The notes: generated by a model not told the origin, from the sequence alone. Counted from the stretch's first letter, positions 29,866-41,734 are shown. The stretch is DNA of 64,000 nucleotides from Micropterix aruncella (GCA_944548615.1 OX155962.1:2817298-2881297); one strand, 5' to 3'. Numbers and translations are program-made.

Positions 29866-30390
29866 TTATTTTAGCTCCGTCTCTAAATTCTCGTCATTTT
29901 CCTTCATTTTGATGACGTTTTCCATGAATTCTTGGACCATTCTCCATCCCTCTTTTGACTGCAGCATTACTGCGGCTATACCGTCCACACAAATGATTCT
30001 TCCTGCTTTTGCCTGCAACTCTTGTCTTTCCATCTCGAATCTAGGGCAGACAAATATGGTATGCTCGGCGTTGTCATTTGTGCAAGTGCAGTACATACCG
30101 CTTGCACTGTCCCTTTTTTTGATGCCTGCGGTATAATTCATGAATACCCGTGGACGGTAAGGCACTGCACCATCCCGTATGTTAACGTTCCATGCTTTCT
30201 TTCAATCCAGGTCTTAATATTAGAGATTAGACGGTGTGTCCAGCGGCCTTTGCCAGACTGGTCCCATTTCCTATGCCAGTTTGTCAAGGTCCTCTCTTTT
30301 ACCTCCTTCGGGGCTCATTTCGAAATGCTGAAGGAGGTAAAAGAGAGAACCCCCCCCCCCCCATTTTGCCTTCATTTCAAGCACCAATAG
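29866..30390 (-). pseudogene. R1-type LINE ORF2 C-terminus
   Basis: The minus-strand frame includes CTCTNDNAEHTIFVCPRFEM, the zinc-knuckle-like Cys/His block near the C-terminus of R1/jockey ORF2 proteins, then RQELQAKAG and a stop at 29866. Upstream pieces (NWHRKWDQSGKGRWTHRLI) fit the same family in another frame. At 30305-30345 a short inverted repeat ('tacctccttcgg' and 'gaaggaggta') breaks it. Confidence 0.7.
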
Positions 30391-30589
30391 ATGCTTGAAA
30401 TGAAGCACCAATAGATGCTGCAATCACAAGAGCGGCCGCTGTAAAGACTGTTCTATAAACACTGCATACTCTCAATGCCATAATTCGTTGGGTACTTGCC
30501 ATCCTATTACACCAGACCTCTGCAGCTTGCAGTTTGGACCTGATGACCTGTTTGTTACTTTAGGTCGACTCAACTCACGCTTCCGCTCT

Positions 30590-30870
30590 ATTCAGGTAGC
30601 CTCTTCAAAGTGTGACTCACCTAAAAACGTCTGTGAATTCTGCCTGCGGCTGTAAGCCCAGTCGTGGACAGGTGAGATCGATTGTTTCAATCTAGGATAT
30701 TGGGTGACTTGCACATCGAGCAGCGTGTGCACTCCAGCAAATAACCGAGAGAGTCTGGAAACGCACGTTTCCTAAGCAGCGGAGGTTGTTATTGATTTGA
30801 CGTATTCAAACCTTGAATCGATCCGTTGGCCACCCGATCCCGAGTGACCATGGCGGGCAAAGTCAGGTAG
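30590..30870 (+). repeat. Dispersed repeat family D, diverged copy
   Basis: It shares 'gagtctggaaacgcacgtttcc', 'cttgaatcgatccgt' and 'ggccacccgatccc' with the copies at 23880 and 2440. Confidence 0.5.
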
Positions 30871-32039
30871 ATAGGGGTGAGGCGACCCGGTTGGTGATTC
30901 CCAGTGCTTCGCGTATGGCGATAGCTTCTGACGGGTGACTAGATTGTGTTCAGTGGCGGTCTCTTCATATAAGCCGAAAAGCCTGGCTTGCCTATAATTC
31001 CAAATTAACAATTAAATAAATGAATAACACAATTCGTAAAAAAACAACTAAACAATTTTTTTTGCTAGCGCTCCTACTGCTATCTAGCGCGAACAGCTCG
31101 CTCCACGCGAGAAAAAATCTGTTATCGACAGGGTGCGATAATTATAGACAGGGCGCGATTGCTGTCTCGCTCGCACATTATGGGCTTTCAATGCGGCTTT
31201 CAAAATCAGTGTTCCTCTCATTCGCACCTGTGGCAAATTACGCTAAACAATATATGTGTATATACAACTTTTGTATCGGGAGCTAAGCCGGGCTTGCTTA
31301 GCCATGACGTTGAATGCGAACTGCGAATGCGAACGTGTCAACAGAAAGCGCGACTTCATTATAATTAGTTTGGATTGCAATGTGCGAGTGACGTCGGGCT
31401 AATTTTTTATTGTGTAATTTCAATTGATTTGTGGTTTTAGTGCCTGATAAAAAAATGGAGGAAATTGTCCTTTGTGGTCAGTAATGTATTCTTATTACTT
31501 TGTTTTCTGACATATGTGACAACCCGCAGGACTAAGACGGGGATACGGTTTTAGCAGCGAAGAATTTTAAAAACTCGATGCGATCATTCCATTTAAATTT
31601 TTTCACCTTGTTTTCCGCCGAATTTTTAAAAAACTGAGCGTTTGTACAACATTCTTCAAAAATCACAAGTCGATGTGGGTTATAGGAATTAAGAAAGGAA
31701 AACAAAATAAAGGAATTTCAGACTTGGTTACGTGTTGAATTTCAATATGAATTTGATCAAATTTATGAAAACAATCTTTAAAATAACTCAGCACCTCGTT
31801 TGAGACGCAACGTACGCTGTGCTCATACTGAATACAAACGACTTTTTGTCCAGGTAATTAATTGACAACATATTTTGCGAAATTGACGATCGATATTCGC
31901 AAATTTTCAAATTGAAATTTTTCCAACTCTTCAACAACAAACTATACGAGAAATACCGTTTAGATTTTCCTACAAAGGCATTAGATTCATTATTTGACAT
32001 TTATGCAAACCATTTTGACAGAAGGTTTTAAAGAACCAA

Positions 32040-32380
32040 ATGATTTGTTTGTACTCCTCTCTTGAATTGAAAGATTGCAATGTTTTTGAACGAATTAGTC
32101 AGAATAGCCTCGAAGACACCTTTCCCCAATTGTTGAAGTTAGCGTATCTTGTCGTCACTATTCCTGCTACAAGTGCTTCCGCAGAACGTGCATTCTCATC
32201 TCTTAAGCTTATTCATACTTACCTAAGAAATACACAGGGTCAGGAACGTCTATCTGAGTTATGGTTGCTATTGAAAAACAGTTGTTAAAAGAATTAAAGC
32301 GTTCGCCATCATTTTACTCAGACGTAATAAAATCATTTTTGAAAAAAGGTAGACGCTTCGATTTAGAATATAAACGATGA
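32040..32380 (+). pseudogene. hAT transposase C-terminal dimerisation domain
   Basis: LLKLAYLVVTIPATSASAERAFSSLKLIHTYLRN is the conserved hAT C-terminal dimerisation motif, followed by GQERLSELWLL. A frameshift near 32265 then restores EKQLLKELKRSPSFYSDVIK and a stop at about 32380. The upstream catalytic part is broken by many stops. The copy is dead. Confidence 0.8.
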
Positions 32381-32533
32381 AAATATGCCAGCGTGAGTTT
32401 CATTCCCATGGCTAGCTTTCTAAGGGTCACTTATTTTACTTTTTGTTCACTTTTTTATAAAATAGTCTTACAGCTCATACAAGCAAGGGTCAACTTATCA
32501 ACTCAAGCAAGGGTCAACTCAAGCAAATAAAAT

Positions 32534-32847
32534 GGCTTTTCTAAGGGGCTCTCTAGACGAAAAAGCATGCTTGACAAGCTTCGCGTCGCGGACAGGGAGG
32601 GGATCGTAAAACCGCAGGAAATATACAAATATTTTTTTGTAATATTTACCAAAAATGCATAATTTTGTAGTTTATACCAGGGAGTCACGTTAATTAGAAG
32701 TAATTGATTGATGAATGACGTGACTGGCATTTTTGATAAATATTTTTAAAAAATGCATATTTTCTGCGGTTTACGATCCCCTCCCAGCCCGCGACGCGAT
32801 TTTTGACAAGCATGCTTGATCGTCTAGCTAGAGAGTCCTTTAAAGCC
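32534..32847. repeat. Fold-back MITE, family M2
   Basis: The left arm 'ctctctagacgaaaaagcatgcttg' pairs with the right arm 'caagcatgcttgatcgtctagctagagag'. The inner arms carry 'gggaggggatcgtaaaaccgcag' and its complement. A half copy lies at 43830-44020. Confidence 0.7.
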
Positions 32848-33099
32848 ACTAGAGGTATGCGACTGCTGATAAGTATATGTTAAATTCTGTCTTGCAGTAG
32901 CATGCCTTCAGTGTGCTTTATTGAATGTACGACCCAAGCAGTAAATTTCAAACTGAAGATTAAAGAGTAAAGAGGTACCACTTTTTTACTATAAAAAGCG
33001 TAAAAAAAAACACAAAGAGGTATGTCGGGCTTGCCCTATTTACGAACCCTGGGCACGCCACTGATTGTGTTGTGTGTGTGACGATATAGTGTGATACTT

Positions 33100-33680
33100 T
33101 GTAGTCCCTAAGTCTCTACACTCACTCCAGGTTGAAAGAACGATTACATATCGTTATAACTTCCTGGGGTGACGGGTTCGCCCGTTGTACATGACACCTC
33201 GAAAGTGCTCATAAGCCGTAAAAACACAAAAAAACGTGGAAAAGCAGCGTCGCACCATAATAGACCTCCATCAGTGCCGGATTAATCTATGTATAGGCCC
33301 GTAGGCCGTTGAAATCTCACTCCAGGTTGAAAGAACGATTACATATAGTTATTATAACCTTCTAGGATGACGTGTTCGCCCGTTGTATATGACACGTCGA
33401 AAGTGCTCATAAACGTTAAAAACCACAAAAAGGTCTAGATTTTTTCTATCAGTGCCGGATTAATCCATGTAGAGGCCCTTATGCCGTCGAAATGTCCCCC
33501 CCCCCCATACTTTGCACTTTCGGGCGACGGGCCCCCTTTTAGGCTGTCAAACATTCTGACGATATAGTGTCGAATATATAAAAAGAACACGATCGCACCA
33601 GTGAACTGGGCCGTTAAACAGTTCTGACCACGCTTATTTCGCGTAGCAAAGACGCGCATATAAACAAAATATGATCGCAC
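33100..33680. repeat. Fragments of dispersed repeat family D and others
   Basis: 'cctggggtgacgggttcgcccgttg' (33158-33190) and a partner at 33360-33385 match the right end of family D. 'cagtgccggattaatc' occurs at 33271 and 33451, with a related block near 34960 on the other strand. No gene seen. Confidence 0.45.
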
Positions 33681-33683
33681 AGG

Positions 33684-34738
33684 CTATTGTAGGGCCAAAA
33701 TCAACGTGCACCTGGAGTCATAAATCATTAGGCCGGACGACGCGCGTAAGGATTTCCCAACAAGTCGACGTTGCTTATCGATAATTTACTCAAATCAAAT
33801 CAAATAATTTATTCTCTTAAAAATTTATATGTAGTTGCGTAGACATTGTATCATTGCTTACATTTATACTTCTTACGTTATTGAGTTCCCTATAATGTTG
33901 CCGAACAAAATGAAAAATATTTATTATTAAGAATGTCGTACAAAAATACATTGGGATTTTTTTTATAGAAATCGTTTTTTTTAACCATTTTATTTTAAAT
34001 GTTGAGTATCTTGATTTGTTATTTTAAATGGCATTAAAAGTGAAATTCGTCGTGTCGCTTTCATCACTATCATTATAATGAGTTTTCTGGGAATAAAGGT
34101 AATTCAAGTGAAATCAATAATGACTACCTAGGCCAAAACATTACAGTCTTGCGAAATACATAACTGATGGATTGAAATATTCTGATAGATAGAAGTAGCG
34201 ATTGCAAAATATTTAACGACCAAATTCAAGCATTTGTGTCATTGTCACCTAATTAAATGTAGCTAATGTCACCTAATTAATTGTATTTTTTGTTAAAATG
34301 TAATTTGTAATATTTAGTACTTAGTTTCCTGTTACATTTTAAGATAAGATTTAGGTTAATGTAAATATTTTTTAAATATTCTTTAAACTTTTATTTCACT
34401 TTATAGTTGCATGTATACGTTAGTTTGTATTAACGATTTTTTTTCTTAATAAATGAGTTTAAAACTAACTAAACCAATTATTACAAATAAATCCATCGAA
34501 AATTATCATCATAATCTATAATATCCATCGATATCTCTTGGCATCTATATCGATCCAACCATCGATCCATCATAATCCATCGATATTCCATCGATACATC
34601 GATAATCCATCGATACTGCTATTATTATTTTTAAAACACGCATCCCCATAGTGCGAGCGAAAGACAGCGAGTGTGAGCGAGAGGTCCGGCCTAATGATTT
34701 ATGACTCCAGGTGCACGTTGATTTTGGCCCTACTATAG
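33684..34738. mobile_element. TIR element family T, copy 1 (1055 bp)
   Basis: Ends CTATTGTAGGGCCAAAATC and GATTTTGGCCCTACTATAG begin terminal inverted repeats of about 50 bp, which include 'ggagtcataaatcattaggc'. One subterminal region (34495-34620) holds a cluster of ATCGAT motifs. There is no coding sequence, so it is a non-autonomous deletion derivative. Copy 2 lies in the opposite orientation at 62349-63516. Confidence 0.8.
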
Positions 34739-34739
34739 C

Positions 34740-36303
34740 AGCGGCCAACTGACGATAACATAACAATTATAGTATTAGTCGGATCAAAAAGTGTATTGAA
34801 CATTTTCACCTCAGAATTTCAATGGAATGTTTTCTTTTCTGTCTATTAGAAACAATACAAAAAAATACCATTGTAATGAGCCCTTGTCGAGGGGCCTCTA
34901 AAAGCCGTGGGGCCCATAGGCAGGTGCCTACTTGGCCTATTGGATAATCCGGCACTGACCTCCATACATTCCACACATGCTCCAAGACCATTCTTTACCC
35001 CGTAGATATTGCACAAATGTCGATGCGTAAGCCGTATCGCTATCCTTCGGAAGATCTTTTCAATTATTATATGTTTTGGACAACTGTATTTAAAAGCCAC
35101 ACGATCATATACTCAGTTTAGTCAGACGTATGATTTCTCTCAAACTACAATATCAAAAATGTATTCCAAAGACTATTAAATGATAGTACCCATAATGTAT
35201 ACTGGCTTTGGTGAGCGCTTCTACACATCATGTTTTCCAAGGTTTACGTGACGAAAAATAGGGCCCACGTTTAAAGGCTGCTTACCACTTGGTTTGTAAA
35301 AGAGGGACGAAAATAAAAATATTGGACATTGTAAACTAATCTGAGTATTCTGATTAATTCGTATTTTATTCTTGGGTATTCTGAATTCCATTTTTTTAAA
35401 AATTATTTTCTTAATGTTTATTTTTTTTTTCATTATATTAGAAAGTAATTTATTTTATTTTTGTCTGTATTTATCCTAGCTATAAGTGAAATGCAGAATT
35501 ATTTTATTTGTATGGTCATATTTTTCTGATTTCACTGTTTTATTATAAATAAATATTTTATTATGATATGACTTTTTTCGCTGGCATCTTAATTTTCCAT
35601 TCTTAGTTGTATTTAGTTATATTTATCTTTTACATGGTTTTTTTCTTTGATAAGTGATTATTTAAATTGTGATTATTTAGTGATAAGTGATAAGTGATTA
35701 TTTAAATTAAATTTTTCAATATAATAATAGTAAATTCATTGAATAGGTACCGAATTGAAGTGCTAGATGCAGTTTTTATTAATACAGTTTTGAGCAACCA
35801 CATAAAAAAATTAACATTTACCTTAATGGCCCGATTGCGTTTCTTTGTGAACTAAAACTGAATTTAGTTCAAACGAAATAGATAGAGCAATACGTTAGAG
35901 CGGAATATAAAATGAACGATCGTCGATAAAAACTACATGTCGTCCGAATAAATTTGAACACATTTCGTGCGGTCTTAGATTAAGATGTTTATTCTTTGGT
36001 GATGGTATGCTCACATAGCATATTTGCAATAATACAATAAATAAATACATAAATACTTCTATTTTGTTTTTTTGTTTCACTGCGCTTTCACTGCTTCTCG
36101 TAAAAAACCCCTGTGGTTGCTCCTTTGGTTACTGCATGCTAAACCGAACGCTCCACATTTTTGACGTTTAATTTTATGTACGCGTTTGTTTTGTTTTGGC
36201 GGTTGCTCTCTAGTTCTATTTTGTTTGTATTGCCCGTGGTTCGAGAAAACTGGTACAGAAACTCTTCAAATTCGTCGAATTTCTGGTTAGCGTGTGTAAT
36301 AGA
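34740..36303. other. Gap upstream of cyclin H
   Basis: AT-rich sequence without genes. The last about 150 bases before 36304 are the likely 5' UTR and proximal promoter of cyclin H; no TATA box is evident. Confidence 0.4.
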
Positions 36304-37275
36304 ATGTATCCGGTGAGTTCCCAGCGCAAATTCTGGACATTCGGAGACGAATCCGACTTGGCTCGCTTGAGAGAAAAGCATAATGTCGCTTTTGTGGCAA
36401 AACACGGCGCGCACCTTGACGAGAACCTGAGGTATCAGTATTTCCTGTCCCCTGAGGAAGAATCGCTGCTGCTGCGGCAATACGAGCTGCACTTGAGGGA
36501 CTTTTGCCGACGATTCAATCCGCCAATGCCCAAAAGCGTAGTCGGAACTGCGTTTCACTATTTCAAGAGGTTTTACTTGCATAATTCTACGATGGATTTC
36601 CATCCGAAGGAGATATTAGCTACTTGTGTGTATTTGTCGTGTAAAGTGGACGAGTTTAACATATCGATCAATCAGTTCTTGGCGAATATAAAAGGAGACC
36701 GCGAGAAAGCGGCCGATATAATTTTGAACAATGAATTATTACTGATGCAGCAGTTGAACTATCATCTAACGATTCACAACCCGTTTAGACCGATCGAAGG
36801 TTTTCTAATTGATATAAAGACGAGGTGCTCGCTCTCCAATCCCGAACGCCTGCGCCATGGAATCGACGAATTTCTCGATAAAGCGTTTCTGACGGACGCC
36901 TGTCTATTGTACGCCCCTTCACAGATAGCGCTAGCGGCCGTGTTACACGCGGCGAGCAAAGAGCAGGAAAACCTCGATAGTTACGTAACGGAAACGCTAT
37001 TCAAAGACGCCGGACAAGACAAGCTGGCGATCCTGATAGAGGCCGTCCGCAAGATTCGTTCACTCGTCAAAATGGTGGAGAACCCTCCGAAGGACCGCGT
37101 AAAAATACTCGACAAAAAACTGGAAAAGTGTCGCAATCAGGAAAACAATCCCGACAGCGATATTTACAAGAAACGAATGCGGGAAGCGCTCCTCGATGAA
37201 GATAACCTTCCCGTGTCTGATCGAATGTCTCTGGATAATAGTATACCTCATATAATATTATCGCCATCAACATAA
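36304..37275 (+). CDS. CycH: Cyclin H (CDK7-activating kinase / TFIIH subunit)
   Basis: The product is the cyclin partner of CDK7 in the CAK complex and TFIIH, which phosphorylates cell-cycle CDKs and the RNA polymerase II tail. The frame encodes 323 residues (human cyclin H, 323). The start ATG at 36304 gives MYPVSSQRKFWTF, matching the family N-terminus; an upstream in-frame GTG is not used. The first cyclin fold contains PKSVVGTAFHYFKRFYL (76-92) and KVDEF (114-118). The second contains LTDACLLYAPSQIALAAVL (196-214). The tail is charged. The gene is intronless here, with AATAAA at 37282-37287 just past the stop. All conserved parts are present. Confidence 0.96.
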   Translation: MYPVSSQRKFWTFGDESDLARLREKHNVAFVAKHGAHLDENLRYQYFLSPEEESLLLRQYELHLRDFCRRFNPPMPKSVVGTAFHYFKRFYLHNSTMDFHPKEILATCVYLSCKVDEFNISINQFLANIKGDREKAADIILNNELLLMQQLNYHLTIHNPFRPIEGFLIDIKTRCSLSNPERLRHGIDEFLDKAFLTDACLLYAPSQIALAAVLHAASKEQENLDSYVTETLFKDAGQDKLAILIEAVRKIRSLVKMVENPPKDRVKILDKKLEKCRNQENNPDSDIYKKRMREALLDEDNLPVSDRMSLDNSIPHIILSPST

Positions 37276-37281
37276 ATAATA

Positions 37282-37287
37282 AATAAA
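37282..37287 (+). terminator. Poly(A) signal of cyclin H
   Basis: AATAAA seven bases after the stop codon. Confidence 0.6.
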
Positions 37288-37683
37288 GGAATAATTTCAT
37301 TTTATTATTACTTTAAACAGCCAAACTGCTTCCACTCCTTACCTACAGGGAAGTCGGACACTTAGCCAATGCCTCGATAAGGAAATTTTAGGAATCTAGA
37401 CGTAACCTTTTGGGAAAAAGTTCAAACCCACCTTCAAAAGTTTCACACAAACATCTCCATTGACCAAGGGGAACTAGAATATTTGCAAAAATCTTAGTAG
37501 GGTCATTGATTGTAATAGCGTATCAGATTGCTTAATATCAGACCCCTCCCCGCGCACCTCAATGCTTGTAATTGCTCAGAAAAATGAAATCTTAATATAA
37601 TAATAATAAAAGAAGAGCTATGATTTCAGAAATTTGTTAGTTATTATATTATTATTTTATTTTGAGATAGGATGCCATATAGA

Positions 37684-37941
37684 CACAGCATACCAGGCAG
37701 TAGCTTCTCTTAGAACAAAATTGAAATCGAACCGAATACATCACGAGTCGTAAGGGCTCAGATATGGCCGCCAGACGTCGGTTACTCGACCACAAACGTT
37801 CGAAAAAGTCACTAGCCTTTACCTGCGCGTAACGCTAACCAAAGGCGTTCGTCAAGACGTACCCCTCTGCCCACATTCCATGCACCCTTTTACCGCAATG
37901 CCCTGTAGCTCGAGAGTAAAGCTACTGTTTGGTATACTGTG
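37684..37941. repeat. MITE, family M3 (258 bp)
   Basis: Ends 'cacagcataccaggcagtagct' and the reverse complement of 'agctactgtttggtatactgtg' form inverted repeats. The same ends bound 38203-39057. Confidence 0.7.
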
Positions 37942-38202
37942 ATATAGGGAATAGGGCGCGAAGGAAGTGAGCTTAGGGATATGTCAAGCGTTACGCGTGT
38001 ATGGGGAGGGGGGGCTACGGAATTTCTCTAACATTTGAATATTTGCTGTTTTGATCGATGCGCCGTATGGCGTGCATGCCCGCATGCTTCTGCGAATTTC
38101 GTTCAACTACACCTCGGCCCCTCGGCGCAGAGTGGTGCGAGCGACGCCTGTGGAACAATGTCTAGTAATCGTATCACGATTTGTGATAGCCCTCAGCACT
38201 CG

Positions 38203-39057
38203 CGCAGTATACCAGACAGTAGCTTCTCTTAGAACAAAATTGAAATCGAAGCAAGTGACGTCAGGAATCTTGAGGGCTACCACAAATCCGGGCTACTCCG
38301 GGCCCAAATAAAAACATGGCTACGCAGGAACACCGATGAAACCCGCCTTACAGAATGGAAAAAAAACGCAGGATGCAGGCAAACAAAGAACTCGGTTCCG
38401 GAAGCGTCTAAAAAACTTGCCCGCAACCTCACCAGATTAAAAAGGGACATAATCCGTAAAGTCATAGGTACTATGACAGGCCACTGTCCCCTAAACAAAC
38501 ACCTGTTTACCATAGGTATGATAGACAGCCCTCTATGAAGAGGATGCATGGAGGAAGAAGAAACGCCACAGCATGTGCTCATGGAATGCAGGAACGTGGC
38601 AGAGCAACGGGCAAAAATACTACAATCTCCAGCATCTATCCCGGAGGCCTGTAGCAACCCAAACAGGCTGCTAACCTTCTGGGACAGCCTGGGTTGGCTG
38701 GAGTAACATAAATAGAAACATGAGCCACGCACAACGGCCCAATCAAGAGGCCAAGTGCGGGAAACGCCCAGACAAACTAACTAACTATGGCGTCTACTCG
38801 TAAATCTCCACATAAAAGTAATAGTAAGAGCGGACACAAACTGCGCCCACAGCGCGTTACAGCCCACAGCGCCGTAACTATGGGCCTAAGGACGCGACAT
38901 GACTTACCCCTGGCCCCACTTCCGTCGCACCCTCTTCCTGCATTGCCTTGTAGCTCTTGAGTGAACTTACTGGGTGTTATTATACTGTGGCACTCGGGAC
39001 TTTGCTTGCTTCGATTTCAATTTTGTTGTAAGAGAAGCTACTGTCTGGTTCACTGTG
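38203..39057. mobile_element. Element with M3-type inverted ends around a LINE fragment
   Basis: The left end 'cagtataccagacagtagcttctctt' pairs with the right end 'aagagaagctactgtctggt' and beyond, over about 45 bp. Between them lies a LINE fragment (38300-38706). Either the LINE inserted into a MITE or the MITE family captured it. Confidence 0.55.
38300..38706 (+). pseudogene. Jockey/R1-like LINE ORF2 C-terminus
   Basis: Plus-strand residues LARNLTRLKRDIIRKVIGTM, TGHCPLNKHLFTIGMIDS, a stop, then RGCMEEEETPQHVLMECRNV and LLTFWDSLGWLE, the Cys/His C-terminal block of jockey-type ORF2. There is a premature stop between PL and RGC. A minus-strand copy is split at 39125-39250 and 40560-40800. 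Confidence 0.75.
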
Positions 39058-39250
39058 CCATGTTTTTTCAGTTTATATTTTTCTGATGCCTTCTTTTACG
39101 AAATAGATTCTGGTCATAGTTAGTTAGTTTTCTTGGGCTATTTCCCACACTTGGCCTCTTGATTGGGCCGTTGTGCATGGCTCATGTTTCTATTTATGTT
39201 ACTCCAGCCAATCCAGGCTGTCCCAGAAGGTTAGCAGCCTGTTTAGGTTG

Positions 39251-40559
39251 GTAGTAGTCTTTATTCATAAAAAAAGATACAAATTACATGTCACAGTTCC
39301 CCACTAAGGCTAGTGCCTTTTCAGTGGGTAACTAACAATAATGTGTTTATATCTGACTTATATTATCTATTACCTATTATACTTTTATTAACTATTATAA
39401 CTTTCTACGTTAAGTAGATGCATTGACTTTCTAACCTAACCTAATCTGACCTATATCTCCTATCATAACTAGCTGAATATACACTTATAAATATGCTTTT
39501 CCACTAAATTGATATGCCTACTTACTCATCTAACCTAACCTATACTAATTATCCTGGTATACTTACTTTGTTTACAATTACAATAACAAATGATTACACT
39601 AATAAAATGATTCATACTAGATATCTATACTTATACCCTAACCTAACCTATCTTAATTAGCTTGGTTTACCATAATTATTCTACTTGATGTTAATGCTAA
39701 TTTAGTCTAATATAATTTTTACTTGTCACAGTTATGCTACTTCTTTTACATATTTATGCTAATTTACACTAATATAGTTTTTAATGTCTCTGTTATAGTA
39801 TTTATATTACATAATATTTAAATTATTTCAATTAGCTCGCCTGGGTAAGTCATTATTTAGGTTGCTTAGTAGTATAAGTTTCAATGTTTTCTTTAGTAAG
39901 TATTTGCTGATTGAGTTGTCTAATTTTATTGAAAAGTGATTGAATAATTTTGGAACAATGAATTCAAGAGTTCTATCGCCGTAATAATTGTTTTGCTTGT
40001 TATATTTCAAATACCCCTTTTCACGTAGCCGAGTTCTGTGTATATGATCAGCAGGTATTCGTAACGAACCGTTTTCGTTGTTGTCAAGCAGAATTTTATA
40101 CCATACGAAGAAACTTATAGGCAAGACATCAATTGAGGAGTAGAGTTCTGTGTAATTATTTTGCTTAATTTGTATTGAGCCTTTTGGTGCCATTTGTTTC
40201 AGTATTCGAATTTGAATATTTTCCACTTTCCTAACGTACGTGGGAAATGTAAGTCCCCATACCTGAATGCCATATCCTAGTATAGAATTTACAAGTGAAA
40301 AGTATATGATTTTCATAATATTATGAGGTACTACGGATTTCAGGTGAAAGAATAGTTTTAAAAAATACCTGAGTTTTCCACACAGTAGAAGTATGTGACT
40401 TTCCCAATTAAAGTTTTTGTCAAGTATTAAGCCCAGGTATTTATGTGTACTCACAACCTCTAGACTATTGCAGGAGCAGTTTAGATGTGATACGTTATCG
40501 TGAATGCACGTATACGAGTGTGCTTTAATAGCTATCTCGCCCCTTTTTTTATAGGGAGG
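39251..40559 (-). mobile_element. 5'-truncated CR1-like LINE nested in the previous element
   Basis: The insertion of 1.3 kb carries a 208-codon reverse transcriptase C-terminus and a 3' UTR that ends with 'aataaagactactacc' on the minus strand at 39251. No long poly(A) is present. Confidence 0.75.
39828..40454 (-). CDS. LINE reverse transcriptase C-terminal part
   Basis: The open frame has KYLGLILDKNFNWESHILLLCGKLRYFLK (thumb start), then GYGIQVWGLTFP, QIRILKQMAPKG, and a C-terminal FIVPKLFNHF segment, typical of CR1/jockey-group LINEs. The frame is unbroken over 208 codons to the stop at 39828, so the insertion is fairly young. The upstream palm and endonuclease are lost by truncation. Confidence 0.75.
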   Translation of the reverse strand: MSTHKYLGLILDKNFNWESHILLLCGKLRYFLKLFFHLKSVVPHNIMKIIYFSLVNSILGYGIQVWGLTFPTYVRKVENIQIRILKQMAPKGSIQIKQNNYTELYSSIDVLPISFFVWYKILLDNNENGSLRIPADHIHRTRLREKGYLKYNKQNNYYGDRTLEFIVPKLFNHFSIKLDNSISKYLLKKTLKLILLSNLNNDLPRRAN

Positions 40560-40989
40560 CTACAGGCCTCCGGGACAGATGCTGGAGATTGTAGTATTTT
40601 TGCCCGTTGCTCTGCCACGTTCCTGCATTCCATGAGCACATGCTGTGGCGTTTCTTCTTCCTCCATGCATCCTCTTCATAGAGGGCTGTCTATCATACCT
40701 ATGGTAAACAGGTGTTTGTTTAGGGGACAGTGGCCTGTCATAGTATCTATGACTACGGATTTTGTCCCTTTTTAATCTGGTTAGGTTGCGGGCAAGTTTT
40801 TTAGACGCTTAGATTCTGGTCATAAAATAGGTTCTAAAATATTTAATAGAAAATCACAGATTTTTCAATAATTTATTAGTATATTTTCAGTAGGCTTAGG
40901 TTCTTAAACGAGTAGAGTCCTCTAGTAACTTAAAGTATCCATTTTCTCAATTTTCGGTGCTGCTACTTTTGGCAATCGATTAGTTTCTG

Positions 40990-41203
40990 CGCTTCAGTCT
41001 GAAAAAAAAAGTGACGTTAAAAACATGCTATTGCGGTATTACGCTCAATATACAATATGGTAACCCGCAACGAGAGTGCAGAATTGAAAGAAAAGAACTA
41101 AAATCTGTCACTGCCCAGAAGGACTTTGAAGTAACTATTTCCTGGGATCTCATGTGGGAGGCACATATAATTAAGATAGTTAAGCGAGCTAATTCGCCAT
41201 TTA
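40990..41203 (+). pseudogene. LINE reverse transcriptase fragment
   Basis: RKELKSVTAQKDFEVTISWDLMWEAHI and IVKRANSPFIYR resemble the 'VKDLGV-IS-DLSW--HI' thumb region of non-LTR reverse transcriptases. A MITE interrupts it at 41204. Confidence 0.55.
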
Positions 41204-41600
41204 TATACAGGCTGAGTTTTTAATTAGTGACACCTTGAAGTGGGTGAATCAGTACATGCAAAAAAATAAGTTTTAATAAATAAACGTTGAAAAAAACAGT
41301 TTTTTAAAATTTAGAGTAGTTTTTTTTTGGAAAATTTAAAAAATATGATAAATAAACGCTTGACAAGCGATCAGCGCGCTGGGCCATCTAGCAATTGGTA
41401 TAATATCGTGAATAAACAATACACGCGATTTTTTACCTACAGCAATATTGCGCAACGCACTCAACTTTTTCAAAACATTAAAATTTTGAAATTTGAAAAA
41501 GAAATTTTGTTTTTCCCATTTGTTTTATTTAAAGTTGCTTATTTGTTCGTATTGATTCACCCACTTCAAGGTGTCACTAATTAAAAACTCAATCTGTATA
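41204..41600. repeat. MITE, family M1 (397 bp) with 52-bp terminal inverted repeats
   Basis: It begins tatacaggctgagtttttaa and ends with the reverse complement of tatacagattgagtttttaa; the arms agree at 49 of 52 positions. Fragments of the family occur at 20-130 and near 53120-53230. Confidence 0.8.
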
Positions 41601-41734
41601 TAAAATTGGATGTTGGTATATCTGTATGAGCTTAATAGACTCCGACACCATAGATCAAGCGATCACCATGAAAGTTTGCACATATATGTATTTTTTCATG
41701 GAGAAGGATCTTACGGTACCCGCTTTATTGTAGC

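Larger units (their letters stand above)
31250..33065 (+). mobile_element. Decayed hAT transposon (zinc-finger MYM-type)
   Basis: It holds a degenerate transposase on the plus strand, ending at about 32380, and a right end 'ccctgggcacgccactg' near 33047-33063 typical of hAT elements of this group. The left end is not identified. A separate MITE (32534-32847) lies inside. Confidence 0.55.
39125..40800 (-). mobile_element. Second copy of the same LINE tail, split by another LINE
   Basis: The flanks 39125-39250 and 40560-40800 together match the reverse complement of 38480-38780. The original sequence 'cagcctgtttgggttgctacaggcc' is cut between 'gtttaggttg' (39250) and 'ctacaggcc' (40560). Confidence 0.75.

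Noticed and set aside
31020..31286. 88-codon ORF with an apparent signal peptide
   Set aside because: It lies in the decayed 5' part of the hAT element, starts in a poly-A tract and has no other support.
36139..36603. 154-codon minus-strand ORF over the cyclin H start
   Set aside because: Antisense to a clear cyclin H coding region.
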